A stretch of DNA of 64,000 bases, from positions 5,365,746-5,429,745 of the forward strand of contig CM018604.1 in NCBI GenBank assembly GCA_009192285.1, in the 5' to 3' direction. Both the position numbers and the translations under genes were made by a program. Positions 1 to 12,197 of this stretch are shown here, piece by piece. Numbering within the stretch: position 1 is the stretch's first letter; every line of letters starts with the position of its first letter. This stretch comes from Morchella semilibera (taxonomy: Eukaryota > Ascomycota > Pezizomycetes > Pezizales > Morchellaceae). The notes beneath the pieces are model-generated. The model saw only the letters and a list, made by a program, of their open reading frames with translations. It made no database searches and was not told the DNA's origin.

Positions 1-3000
1 CATCATCGTGAGTCTTTAAGCCATTCTTCACTGGCAGAGAGTAAACATCTTCAAATAAGCACATACGTACTCTTCTATACAGTCATTGTACTACCTATTG
101 CCACCAGGTTTAAAGGCTTTTTTCGCTCTCTTTCATACGCTAGAAGCAACATGTGGCCTCCCATTGGATCTCGATGCTCTATTACTGAGGTAGTTTACCC
201 TGCAGGGTTAAGTCAGAGCTCGAGTTCAGGAGTAATTCGCCTAACTCCCGCCTCTGCTTTTTCCTCTCTTTTTTTTTTTCGAAGGAAGATGACATGATGG
301 TGAAAAGATGCCGGTTCTTAAAGGTAATGTGACTAGCCTCCGTGCAATAGTTTGCTCTTATATGGGTTAATTTTCAATTGGAAATACTTAAAAGTGCAAA
401 AATCCTTTCAGCGAAGGGGGTTTTTCTTTGGGTTCTGAGCTATAATGATTGGTCAGGTTCCTCTTTCCTTTTTGGTGTTCACCGAACTTTTTGCTGTTTA
501 CGCCCTGAGCGCTGCCGACCAGTCATTGTAAGCTTAGCAGAGACCAGATCTACTTTCTGCAGCTGGCTAACGAAATAGGTTTTTGGGGTGCAAAGATGCT
601 GCTAAAGATTGCAGTAGCAAGATCACAACTGGACTAGTCTGGCCTGGGATCACGCACATATGCTCTGCTACTGCGGAAGAAAGTTTTCAACCCAGCAGAA
701 GGGTCTATAACGTACATGTACGTACCTGGAGAGTTAACTGTGGCTTATGTAAGAGCCAAGCGTTATGAATCGAGTGCTTAGCTGTGATAGAGCTTGATGG
801 GATCTTTTGACACCGTTCGACTCCATCCTGGGACGCAGGTCGGGGTTTTTTTTTCTACGAGCGACTCGTACTTGGCTTTTACGCCACTCGGGAGGTTGAT
901 ATTCTCGATTGCTATATCATGCGGTCATTTAAATGCCTGTCATTGCAATTGAGCCTGACGCAGGCCATATGTATAGGCTTGAAATGGACGAAAGCTACAT
1001 ATTGATCTTCATACACCCAGCCTTTTTTGCTACCGGGCGAACACAGCATAAGCATATTTGCCAAGCGAACTACCTCGATGTCTTAGAACCATACAACCGA
1101 AATCAGTAATCACCATACTCTGAAATAATAATTTCTGGAGTTGTTGATAAATCCTTTTTCCGGGGGCAAAATCGATCGGTGGAGGTGCCGGTGGTTGGGC
1201 ACTCAACGAACCAGAACCGCCAATGCAACGGAATAAACCACAAAAACAACACTGACCGTCCTTGCAGATCCAGCGCTAAAATCTTTGCCAGTGCCTGGAG
1301 TTTCTGTATACCGTTTCCCTGAATGATCACGAGAGCTATATCCCTGCGGCACTCTGTCAAAGTGTCACCTGGGCCGCCGATGGGGAATTTGCCGCGCCTA
1401 CTGTGGCGATGGTTATGCGCGCCGGGTGGATCTATACATCATCTCTTCCTCCTTGCCATCTTGATGTGGCGTGCTGATTAGTAGTGATCCCTCCCCCTTA
1501 ACTGTACTTCATTGGCGTTGTACTTGTCCGTTAACTAATATACTCGCCCCATCTCTTGACTTCCAATACTACAGGTCAAGGGTACAAATCCCTTAAACAG
1601 GCCAGACACTATGAGAGAATTAAGATGCATGTTTGGTCTCTGATAAGTACCACCCCTAACTTTTGTTACTGTGGGGTTCCGTATCTGCATACCGGCACAA
1701 TGGTAGAGAGAGACTGATTCGTTCACCAGGTAGGTTTTAAGTTGCCAAGAACCTCTATAACCTGCATGTAACCTGCAGCAAGCATAAATAACACTGAGGC
1801 GTACTATTAGGCTAACCAATTAAAGAGGTCCATTCACGCCTTAGTGTTTTAACTATTTGTAGATATTGTGGCTTTATGCGGTGAAGAAAACCCATGCTTT
1901 TATGTAAGTGTGGCCTGAAACTTGGGTTTGGGAGCATATGTATATGCATGTTCGGCAAACTAGGACTTGGTAACCTTCTGCTCGAGTTCTACAAGAAAGG
2001 CTAGAAAGTAAGGGGATACGCACGGGTGCATGTTGAAAGTACCAATTTGCATAGATAACTGTAAGTATGGCGATAACGAGACCATTGCGGAGGTTCGGGA
2101 AGCTTCCTCCAGTAAAGACAGGCTAGCGTGTGTGCTTCTACCGCCGGACTCCCCTTTCACCGTGTCTGTGCGCCTGCATTTGATATTCTGGTTGATCCCC
2201 TTATCCTGGAGGATGAGCAGAACTTAACCTTCATACCGTATGTCCAGCCTTTAATTTACCTGATAATTGAGATCTATGACGAGATTTTCCACGGATATTC
2301 ATATATGTAAGTGAGTAGTAATTGCATGATATGGGCGTTATGAAATTAAACTTGCATTAAAATGTGGCCAATTTTTTAATTTCTGTTATTTGATTCATAT
2401 GATATCACTCGATACACTTTTTCATTTACGTTTTGAAGAGATTGACTGTGCTCCTGGAACTCGGGCTATCCGAAATTCGTCCGAATTTAAAATTACCTGG
2501 AAGTTATAATAACGGCTTTAAAGGGGGGGGGATACCATACACACTCGCGGTGACAATATCGTCAACAGAACGCGTCAGCGAAGTTTCCTTATATTATTTT
2601 ACTGCTTTATATATATGACGAATAGAAATTGTTAATTCCTGAACCCCCCAATGGGCGGGCTTATGAGGCCGTTCGAGACCGTCAAGGAATGGGGGTGCAC
2701 TGACCTCGATGCCGCTCGGCCTCGTTCACCTTCCGCCTTTGTCGGCATCAAGTTTGTCAGGTACCAGTATGCGTATATCTTGTTTAAATGACTGATTAAT
2801 TATTATCAGGCTGTGGGTATGATTCCGTTCCGCCGGAGTATGTCGATAATTTGCTGGTCAACCATGGGACTGGATTTGGCGTTTTTTTGTGGGTGTAATT
2901 TGGTGTTATATGACCACACAGTCGCTGCAGGTACGGCAAGGCTAAGTGCAAATACATGTATGTAGAGCGTCAATACCAGCTGCATGCAGTTCCACAATGG

Positions 3001-5065
3001 GGGTAGTGATCAAGGTAGCCCCCGATGCCGATATCACCGTGAGGGTGCCGACAAAGATCAAGAGGAACTCTCTTTTTTTGGTTTTGTTTGACTATTATCA
3101 GGACGCAGCCCGGATCACCCCCACCCAGGGTTAGGGGACCCAATGCACCTTGGCATTAATTCCATAAATATTAGTCCCAGAGAATTTACATAATGTGGCC
3201 AATGTCGAGTGGGTATAACACTTAGATTGCCGGTTCAACACTGTGCGTTTGGGTCCTCTTTTTGGTCTTACACCTATAAATAGTGTACTGATAGGTTTTA
3301 AAGGAGAGTCTAATGATGACTTGGCAATTTCAAAAGAATGTAGCTAACTTTAGGTTTCCTTAATGATTTATGCGCATGCTAATAATAGTTGTAATCATGA
3401 TCCGTAATTGCAAGATCTAGACCGTTAAGCACTTGTCCAGCTTCTTGGCCAGGGAAATCACCGATCTGGGGGTTTAAGCGTGTGTTGTTAATATAAGAAG
3501 GTTTATCCTAATGGATACATGTACGTGGAAAACCCTATTGCATACATGTAAGTACATGTATGTAGGGCGTGTATGGTGTTGATCCCTTTCTTTTACCCTA
3601 AACCCGCCTAATATATACTTGAATTTTTGAATCGGATAGCTAGGATATCCGGATATATTTGTAAGGAAGAATAGCAAACTCTACCACCCACCGAACCCAT
3701 TGGCATATGCATATATACATACTTATATGCAATGCATCATTAAGTCGATCGCCTGTAATTTCGGATCATAATGCATCGTAGATGCAACACCTAAAATCCC
3801 AGATATTGTGTAATTATCCCTAAGGTTGTCAGTAAATGCTACCCCCCCCCAAAAAAAAAAAAAAAAAAAAGCAAACGTTGGTAACAGATCTTGTTATCTC
3901 CCTTATATATCAAATAGTTAATCTCCCCTACAAATCCTAACCCTCGGTTATAGGGGGGCAGCATTGACAGCTTAAGGGTCGATAAGAATGAAGAGTAAGG
4001 CTTATGATTAGTTAATGAGATAGATTTAGAATCCATGTTTTAATGCCTTTCCAAGGTCTAGAAAAAAATATCAAAAACTGAAGTACTGGCGAAAGACTGA
4101 ACTGTATTTATTGTATATGAATATTGGGGGGCTGAGTCATTACGCCATCTATTGATATGATTTTATCTATACTGCAGTCATAAAAAAAAATTAGAAATTT
4201 CCATAAGTTCAATATCACGGCACATGTCAAATCATATACCTCCCATAGAGTTAATAAGAAGCTGTTAGGAGTAGGGAAGATCAGGTAAGGTCGCTAGGTA
4301 GTTGTCGTGGTAGGCGGCCTGGGGGAGTCATGATCATCGGGAAATTTGTCACCGTAAGGAAAGTTGTAGAGAAAGCTACGAATCAATGTGCTTTTATCTA
4401 GTAGACACGTTATATAGGGAATGTGTGTCGTGGTAAAAAGTCATCAGTAAAGTATCAATATCATATCAGACGTAAGTGCGCTAAAGTGATGGATTTCACA
4501 TTTTATATATGAAATCAGATGGTAGTAGAGCTAACGCGCATATATGTCCCCGTGGATGTCGCCGGCACCCCGTTACCAAATACATGTAGTCTATATATAC
4601 AATCTCTACATAAAAGGGCAGTAGTAAAGGGACACTAGGAGCTCTGGGTTCATGAAGGTGGACATAATATAACAGACCAAAACGAGCACCAGATACCGAG
4701 TGATAATCTGTGAACACATTTCGCATTTTGACTGATTTATTATTGAATAAAGCGATCCGTAATACATTAGTCGTCTTAAAGTCGGGATAACGATTTAAAA
4801 GTTCTCTATGCTCTTTTACCAGAGACTCCCTGGTATTTCATTCCGGGAATCATTCCAGCAACCATCATAATTCAGGAAATAGATTAATTGCACTGAAAAA
4901 TAGGGGACTACACCTCACCTTGCCTACATAGCTGAGCATGTCTCATAAATCTGAATATCCTTGAGGAAGACTATCTTATTTAAACACCGGGGGTTTATAC
5001 AATAGTAAATACTTCCTTTAGTTACTCTTAAGCTACTGACCAGTATCGATCGGAAAGCACCGATA

Positions 5066-5131
5066 GGGATGCCTTGTTTTTTTTTTTTTTTTTTTTTTGT
5101 TTACATCAGTAATCGTATGGGATGCCTTGTT
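5066..5131 (-). mobile_element. Short poly(A) retro-insertion with 13-bp target-site duplication
   Basis: The 13-mer gggatgccttgtt occurs at 5066-5078 and again, identically, at 5119-5131. Between the copies lie 20 T residues followed by 20 bases of unique sequence. Read on the minus strand this is a 20-base body, an A20 tail and a flanking direct repeat, the signature of target-primed reverse transcription (LINE- or SINE-type machinery). The body is too short to assign to a source transcript. The last two T of each repeat merge with the poly-T, so the duplication may be 11-13 bp. Confidence 0.55.
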
Positions 5132-7592
5132 ATTACAATAACCGGGCAAGACTTTTAAGAAATGATTCTGTTGCAGTATATAAAAAATACTGTAGTAAAA
5201 GCGGAGGCCAGAGATGTAAACCACCAAGGACCTCTGATCTCTCCAAGCACGTAGAGTAAATGTGCAGCCCGTAATTCCTCTTGAAACGGGATATTTCTAT
5301 CCATTGGTCGATATAGAACCTCCGCTTAACTATCTACATACAAAGCAGATGCCGTTCCGGCGCTCAAGTTAGGGGTATATTATAATCCCTGGCCCCTATC
5401 AACAGTCGGTCTACGCATCGATACATCTAATACGCATAAGAAATATGCACTGCAGTTTAATTTGGTTGATTCCAAGGTTTCAGTTTAACTATATAAAGGA
5501 GGGGTAGCCATCCCAGGTCGAGACCCTATATACTTATGTAGGATTTAAAAAGTCCTATGGTACAAAGCTGGTTATAGTTACATCTTAATTATAAGGATAC
5601 CCAAACCACAAAGCCATAACCCTAACCCTGGCACTGGCCGATTTCTTTATTTCAGGTGGGCCGCTCGGGAGAAAGCAGCCGTTACCAAACACTGTTGGTA
5701 GTTAGTCTTGTGTTGGTCGACGACACTACCATGCTTTGGGGGCAGATATAAGAAAAAATTGCTGATATTGTCCTAACATACGTAGGATTCTAGGACCCTA
5801 CTCGCAGTTGCAGGGCTAATCTAGATCTAGTTCGTTCCCAGTACAATGCGGTGTGGGAGTGGAGCTGGGAAGTGCCTCATTGTGAGAATGTGCTGCTAGC
5901 CTTCAGTCAAGTATGTGGGTGTATTTCGCATGAACCCCTCCCTCGAAGATGCGCGATATCTAGTGCTGGCGGGTCAAGGACACAGGTAATGTAATCGGCC
6001 AATCGAAGTGCCCGGCCCCTTATCTCCGTGAAGAAAACTATACTTCCTAGGGTATGCCGGCGGATAGCCCAAAAAAACCAGTACCAACATGTACAGGCCA
6101 ATGAATGAATTGAACAAAAAAACAGGGTACGAACAGGCCGCTCAAATCTCACTTGATTGGCGAGTGATAGCCTGTGATTACATTGATCAGTCTAAAATCC
6201 GGCTAAGCCTTTCGGTCAAACTTGCAAGTGTACCTACATAGCTACTTTGGCCAACCCATGAGAAAACGGATATAGTCGAATGCCACTGATCCCAAGATAA
6301 GGGAAGAAAACAGCAGTGTATTCTAATGGCAGCCCTTTATCTACCCCCCCTCAAGTCCAACTTACGGGAGTGTGTGCGCATGAGCCCATCTATATTTTAT
6401 GTGAAAACCCGCCTGCTTAGCTGGCGCTACATGCAGTGTCCCTATCACAAGACATGAAGCTGTTTCCTCAGATATAGCTACATGTAGTCATATCTACTCA
6501 ATAAATGGGTTAATTCAATCAATCATGCCATACCTGCACGCCTTTTTTCCCCGCCTCCAATGTGGGGAGGTGAGGGTTTGCTCATAGCCTTCAGGCTGCA
6601 TGTATTTTATGAAGTATCAATCGATCAATCGATACCTGCACGTCTTCACAAACTATCACTCGTCTGCCTCCCCCCAATCAGACACCCCAACCGAGAATCC
6701 GCGGGTCCTTATCATTTACCTATCTCACACACACCTCCCCCAGTCCAACAACATCTCGATCCAACTCAGCCCAACCCACTCAACAGGCTAAACAAAAAAA
6801 AAAGCTTCCCCCCGCCCCTCACCAATCGAGTCGGATCGAAACAATCCCACGCACGGCCATCCAGCCAGCTAGCTAGCTTCCAACGCGCAATTAAGATAGA
6901 CATCTGCACTTCACCACGTATTTGATGTATTAAGCCTAGGGTACATGTATCCCATATCCCACGTGCGCCCCATGCGCCGCATTCATTCCCATAGCCCGTC
7001 CATCCAATGTGTTATATCGCGCCGCCTCCATTCGCCCACATAGACACATCCACGATCGTGTGTACGTACGTATGTAGGTACGAGACAGCCCGCGCCATGA
7101 TACGCTTCTTCCAAATATCGCCCTCTGCTCAATCGCGCTGAGACATCGGCTCACGATCTGCTGGTGTCGTGCTCCACCCCCATCAGGCTGAGGGATCTGA
7201 GCTGGCTGATTAGCGAATCAACATGGGACGCATGTTGGTTGGGAGGGTGTCTCGGGGGACCGAAACAAAACAAGGCTAACTAGTTAGTCCCCCCCCTCGC
7301 CCACCTCCCCGGTTGGGTGGGGGGTTGTCTGAGACATTGGCAGGGTTCTTGTTCGGGCCCGTTATCGTTTTGGTACTGCGATGCGGGTGGTACTCAACCG
7401 GCCAAGTGGTTTTGTTAAAGTTGTTGGGGGGCCCCGTGAGATTGAGTTGCAGTAGCGGGGGCGGTAGAAAGTGGCGAGTGAGAAACTGTGACTGGCTATG
7501 TCTAACAGTTAACTACATGTATGTAGTTACCGACTACATATAATATCGGGGGGGGGGGGGTTGGCAGTGTATGTAGATATAATGATTTATTT

Positions 7593-7675
7593 ACAAGACA
7601 AAGAACTAAAGGTGAGAATTCATGAACTCCGATTTGCGAACCAGAACTGAAAAAAAAAAAAAAAAAAACAAGACA
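7593..7675 (+). mobile_element. Possible second poly(A) insertion with 8-bp direct repeat
   Basis: acaagaca is found at 7593-7600 and 7668-7675. Between them are about 49 bases of unique sequence ending in A18, i.e. body plus tail in plus-strand orientation. It sits just downstream of the FCF1 stop codon and so probably lies in or near the FCF1 3' UTR, antisense to that gene. An 8-bp repeat is weak evidence and can arise by chance; this is offered as a parallel to the better example at 5066-5131. Confidence 0.25.
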
Positions 7676-7748
7676 CTTTTTTCCCTTCATTACATATAAA
7701 AAAAAAGACCCACAAAAGCTACCGTGCCATCGAAGAAAAAAAGAAGCT

Positions 7749-8530
7749 CTATTTCTCCGGCGCATCGGGGAGACGCTCGATAACGTATCTATCGAACCAT
7801 CCGTTAGCAAAACGCTTCACACCCAGCAGAGGGAAGGGGGGGGTCAGATCCACATACTTCCCCGTGCCACACGTCATGATCGGCACACCCGGAATCTTTC
7901 TTATCCTCCTCTTCAGATCCTTATCGTTTGTCGCCACGATATAGATCCTGCCCTCACATTAGCACTCCATGTCCACCAGCACCACCGCCTGAGGTAAAAA
8001 CATACTTGTGCTGCATGACCCTATTGACGAGACAGTCATCCGCATACGTGCCCTTATGGTCACACTTGACCCTCTCGAACCTCGGATCCCTCGCAATCCT
8101 CAACGCAATCCTATATCTCGGGCCCAACTTCTCCAGCTCCGCCATGACGCAGTCGGTGATGACCGGAGTCGCCTTGGCATACAGACAGTCCATCATTGCC
8201 TGGATGAGCTCCAGCTTCTTCTGAATACTGAAATTGATAAAGTTGGTATCGACCAGCACCGAGTACGGCGGGCGGAGGGCCTCGTTGAACTGGAAGAAGA
8301 GGGATGACGCCACCTGCGGACTAGAAGATAGCATTCAGGATTAGCAGATGTGCAGAGAAGCTGGCTGGGGCGGCGCGGGTGAGATACATTTCACGGACGA
8401 CCTCGGCGGACTTGTCCTTCTTTGTGACGGCGGTGGCTTGCTTGATCTGGTTCTTCTTGAGGCGCGAGTCGCGGGAGGAAATAACGCGCTTGACCTGCGC
8501 AAACTTGCGAGTTTTCTTTCCGACTCCCAT
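7749..8530 (-). CDS. FCF1: rRNA-processing protein Fcf1/Utp24 (PIN-domain nuclease), 4 exons
   Basis: Fcf1/Utp24 is the essential nucleolar PIN endonuclease of the SSU processome that cuts pre-rRNA at A1 and A2. Exons are 8530-8388, 8320-8006, 7947-7858 and 7788-7749; introns (67, 58 and 69 bp) have GTATCT/GTATGT donors and CTAAT/CTAAC branch sites. The product is 195 aa (yeast 189, human 198). It begins [15 protein letters not shown], has the Lys/Arg-rich N-terminus, the PIN core with [14 protein letters not shown] and [20 protein letters not shown] (metal-binding Asp/Glu), GTYADDCL and [12 protein letters not shown], and ends [12 protein letters not shown]. The third intron is a multiple of three with no stop, so a naive reading frame runs through it and adds 23 spurious residues. 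The ATG at 8530 is fixed by the family N-terminus. Very secure identification. Confidence 0.96.
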
Positions 8531-9421
8531 ATTTGTGGCCTTGTGGTTAGAGTTCGGGGTGGGTGGGGAGGATTGACTGGAGCTTGGGGAAGTTGTTTTT
8601 CCGAAGGACCTGCCTGCTGTATCGCGAGAAAAAGTTTAGTCGTGGGTGTGTGCGGCGGACAGGGTAACAGGCCCCCCTACTCACTAGAGTATTAGTAGTG
8701 GTATCACGTGAGTGGAAGCACTATGTAAATGTAGTACTCGGGTCCTCGCAATTCAATTGGCTAAAGAGCTACATAAGTATGTCCTGCAGATCAAGTATGT
8801 TGCAATTGTTCATTCGCTGTTTATTATAAGATGGCAGGATTATTTAAAACCATATATATATTCTGGAACATCTTGTGACCACCTCCCCCCCATCTTACTC
8901 TACCTACATACTTACATGCGTTGAGTCGTGATGTACTCTAGCATCGTGCACTTATATGTAGCTACTCTGTACCAAGGGGCATGAGGGCTGAATATATTGA
9001 AGGGGGCTGGGAACAAACGTATGGATTCAGAGATACATGTTATACGTTAGCTGGAGTGATACATGTTAGCTGGAGTGATAGTCGAGGAGCTTCTTGTGCG
9101 ACGAATGAACGAACCCTTTCTTGTAACAATTATCGAACAAGCACAATGACAGCGCAGCACAAGATCCAACTAAATGTAATAATTATCATTATTAAGAACA
9201 CCCAAGCTACATATTGTGTACCTACCCTGTCGATAGAATGCACCCTTCTACTACAACATCTATTTCTCCGGACCCCAACCACCCCTCCATTTCCCTGATA
9301 TAACAGGTCTCGAATAAAGTATTCCCCACAGCCCGCCCCCCCCCCCACCAATATAAGAAACCCAGACGATAAAGAGATAGAAATAGTAATAATAATAATA
9401 CATGCCAAGAGCCCAGAACAA

Positions 9422-9452
<31 letters not shown>

Positions 9453-9890
9453 GCGAATAAAGAAAGCGGTAAGAAGTAGGGCGACCGGGCACTCCTAGTC
9501 TTAATCTTAATAATAAAAGAAAAAACGACCCCTGAAGCAAGATGTAGTACAGCCATGGTATCAAATGCAACCGAACCCCAGCGTACCAAGCGCTCTGCGG
9601 AACCACAGAACCAAAGCAGCAAATAATAATAATACAAGAAAAACAAAATAAGAGCAAAAAGCAAGCAATGCAGCAATCGCTATGGAAGACGAGACGATAA
9701 AAATGAAAACGGGTATAAACAAGCAAACAAGAATCACAACTGATTGATAAAGGCCACCGAACTTTTGTGCGTCAGAACAACAATCGATATTCATAAAACC
9801 GTTTGCAAACCTTTGCAAAACCCGTTGATCGTTAAATCACGTAGCTCAGAAGTCAGTCAATGACAACAGAACATTTCCAGCGCGCACTCA
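8531..9890. other. Intergenic: FCF1 promoter side and PH-gene 3' flank
   Basis: No gene seen. About 500 bp upstream of FCF1 serve as its 5' flank. A short tandem duplication of the unit gatacatgtta...gctggagt lies at 9032-9080. The stretch 9300-9720 is purine-rich on the plus strand with an A21 run near 9428; its long minus-strand frames are low-complexity Phe/Leu/Tyr strings and are not genes. Confidence 0.6.
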
Positions 9891-12197
9891 TTATTCATCA
9901 TCCGACGAGTGCGGATCTCTGTCAATAATTGGTCTCGTAGGGCCCAGCTCTCTTTCTCTCTTTTCCAACAAACTCCCGGGAACAAACATGCTTTTCTGAC
10001 CAGCACCCAGCAGCGGTGTAATCTCTCCATTCTTTCCAATGGCGTCCCGCCCGCTTGCAACCCCATGACCCATTGTTGTCGCTCCAGCACTGTGATAGCC
10101 ATGTGACAAAAGACCTGCACCAGTAAACGCCGTTTGCTCATCGTCACTCTCTCCACGGTTGTTCCTCCCTTTCCCTGTGTTAGGCCTTTTGCTGTGGCTG
10201 TTCGTTTGGTAGGTTGGAATTGGTGGAAGGTCAGACTTGACGAGCGAAATTAGCCCGCCTTTCGCCTTTGCATCCTGTCCCGACACAGTGTGACCTCTTC
10301 CTCGCCGGTAGTGGTGGGGGAGCGCCGGAACCGGCTCATCTTGGTGGAAATTGAGAAGAGTACCACCTTGCTTGTTCGCAGTTGATGGTCTGGAAACTAC
10401 AGTTCCCGCTCTCTGTAAAGGCTTTGACGACGAGGATGATGTATCCACCAAGGGTTGGCGGTGACCTGGCAGCGGCAGCGGCGGCGCCTGTGCCAGCACA
10501 AACTCATTATGCGGTTGGGACCGCTCCTCCTTGAAAGCCATCTGCGCCAGGCGTCTCTTGTCCTCATAATCCTGACCCAGTAAACCTCCCGGAGAAAAAA
10601 CCTCTCCGTCATCTGGTTGAATTTCGGGCGCCTTTGGCGATCTTGCCGAAGGGCTTCTGTGCCTTCTTGTTTTCGACCTTGTAATCGATTTATCATGACG
10701 TACACTTTTCCCTCTTTGCAACTCTGTCGTAGGTGGTTGTGCCAGCTCTTCCGGTGAGATCAGGGGTTTCTGCCGATGACGTCCGCGGCCAGGGGACCCG
10801 GCAGGGGATGCCGTCTTCGCACTAGCGGCCTTACCGTCTGAATCGGAGTCGACCGCAGTCCACCATGCAAGATCCCTTTTCTCCGCGATCAAACGGCTTT
10901 TGAAGTCCCTGATCAAACTGAACCATTCGGCCATCTGTGCCTCGTTCTCGGCGGCAAAGTAGTGACAGTAAACGGCGCCGTCACCAAATAAGCTTAGCTG
11001 ATGTTGGGATTTGAGTGCGAAACAATATTTTGTCGGGCACTTGAGGCGATCGTTGGGGTGTAGCGGGTCCGTAAACGTATAGGCGTCAAATGACTCGAGT
11101 GAGATTGTCTGTGAGAAGTCCTTCTCTGTCGGCCTGTCCTTTTTGGCGATCCGAACCGACCCGCTCCCGAGCCTGATCCATCGCCGAGTCCACTTCTTTT
11201 CAGTGTTGTTGAAATAGTGAAACTGCGCAACGCCGGTAGCAGGCTCTTCTCTGGGAAATTCTTTGACATTGAGGTTTGTTTGTCCCCAGGCCCACTTCTC
11301 GACTCTCAAGTGGCATCGGGTGTTTTCCGGGTCCCAGGTAGAAACAACATCACTAATCAGCTCGAAATGACGAACCTGTCGCTGCAGCCCCAATGTAGGC
11401 CAGGATTCAAGAAGAACACGCTCTTTGCGGGGTCTCGCCCGCTTGAGGAACATATCTGCATCCGTGGTGTTGCATGTGCCCATCTGCTCCACGACGCCTG
11501 TGTCGAGGTGACAAGGAACCTTAAAATCGTAATTCTAGCACAAAGAATCAGGTCAGCACAAACCACCACGCATACACACACACACAAAAAAAAAAAAAGC
11601 ACATTCTCTCTGCAGCTTAAAAATAGAGCTCCACATATCAGAAACCAATGTAGAATGGCATAAGTTTTTCCTCCTCCAATCCGGGGGGGTGGGAGGGTAT
11701 TTGCAACTCACCAATTCATTGTAAGGCGAGTATTTCTCTGTTGTTGCTCCAGCACCCATAAGCTTCTCCAGCGTCTGGTCAATAATCTCATCCCTCTTCG
11801 TGTAAACCTTTGGCGGAGACTGCGAATGATTTTTCGTAAGCCTATTCGGACGCGGCAGCGCTGCAGGAGCTGACTGCGGAACCTGTGCTGCACGGGGCGG
11901 CGACACCTCCTTTGTATGCGTGTTGAGACGGAGGATCTGTCTAAATTTTGATGGCTGGCGAGTCATTGGCTGCGAAGTAGCATTCGAGGGATGGTTGCTA
12001 CTGCTGCTGCTACTGGCGGTGTTATTGCGGTGGTTGTGGTTGCCCCCATATTTAGGAGGAGACGATTGGGCAATTGGAGCTGTTGGAGCTTCGGTAGCTG
12101 CGGTTGGGGTATTGGCTAACTTCCGGCGGATAGTACGGTAGCGGGAGGGAGGTGGTGCTGCCGCAGGTTGGGGTGTCTCAGTTTCTATCATGGTCAT
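9891..12197 (-). CDS. RA-PH domain protein (MRL-like adaptor), 2 exons
   Basis: Exons 12197-11712 and 11534-9891 (177-bp intron, GTGAGT donor) give 709 aa. Residues 1-130 are Pro/Ser/Thr-rich and disordered, with a poly-Ser run. Residues about 135-250 resemble a Ras-association fold, with the telling segments PRKERVLLESWPTLGLQRQ and HFELISDVVSTWD. Residues about 263-376 form a PH domain: GVAQFHYF...KKWTRRWIRL at the start, a body with FALKSQ, and the C-terminal helix with its conserved Trp (MAEWFSLIRDF). The remaining ~330 residues are basic, Pro/Ser-rich and disordered. The RA-PH tandem followed by a proline-rich tail is the arrangement of the Mig10/RIAM/lamellipodin family, which links Ras-type GTPases and phosphoinositides to actin. 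Membrane/cortex location and GTPase binding are inferred. Start chosen at the first Met of MTMIETETPQ; an upstream in-frame extension to 12494 looks like 5' UTR. Confidence 0.8.

Larger units (their letters stand above)
1..7748. other. Gene-poor AT-rich intergenic region
   Basis: No reading frame here has a recognisable domain, a credible start and a codon pattern like the real genes. Short GC-richer patches (about 1150-1440, 2640-2760 and 2990-3130) could be remnants of coding or transposon sequence, but none gives a frame I can name. The tract holds homopolymer runs (C10A20 near 3843, T20 near 5079, G14 near 7547), nine or so copies of the palindrome TACATGTA, and a small poly(A) insertion flanked by a direct repeat (5066-5131). 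Confidence 0.6.

Noticed and set aside
1103-1360. 85-aa minus-strand frame with a hydrophobic patch
   Set aside because: No ATG context, no family match and no adjoining exon; may be a transposon or gene remnant but cannot be supported.
5605-5630. Telomere-like ccctaaccctaa
   Set aside because: Only two TTAGGG-type units, and similar two-unit strings occur at about 26108 and 35003; consistent with chance or telobox-like motifs rather than an interstitial telomere.
9130-9818. Overlapping minus-strand frames of 85-198 aa
   Set aside because: Strings of Phe, Tyr, Leu and Ile produced by A-rich and AAT-type simple sequence; no domain and no splice context.
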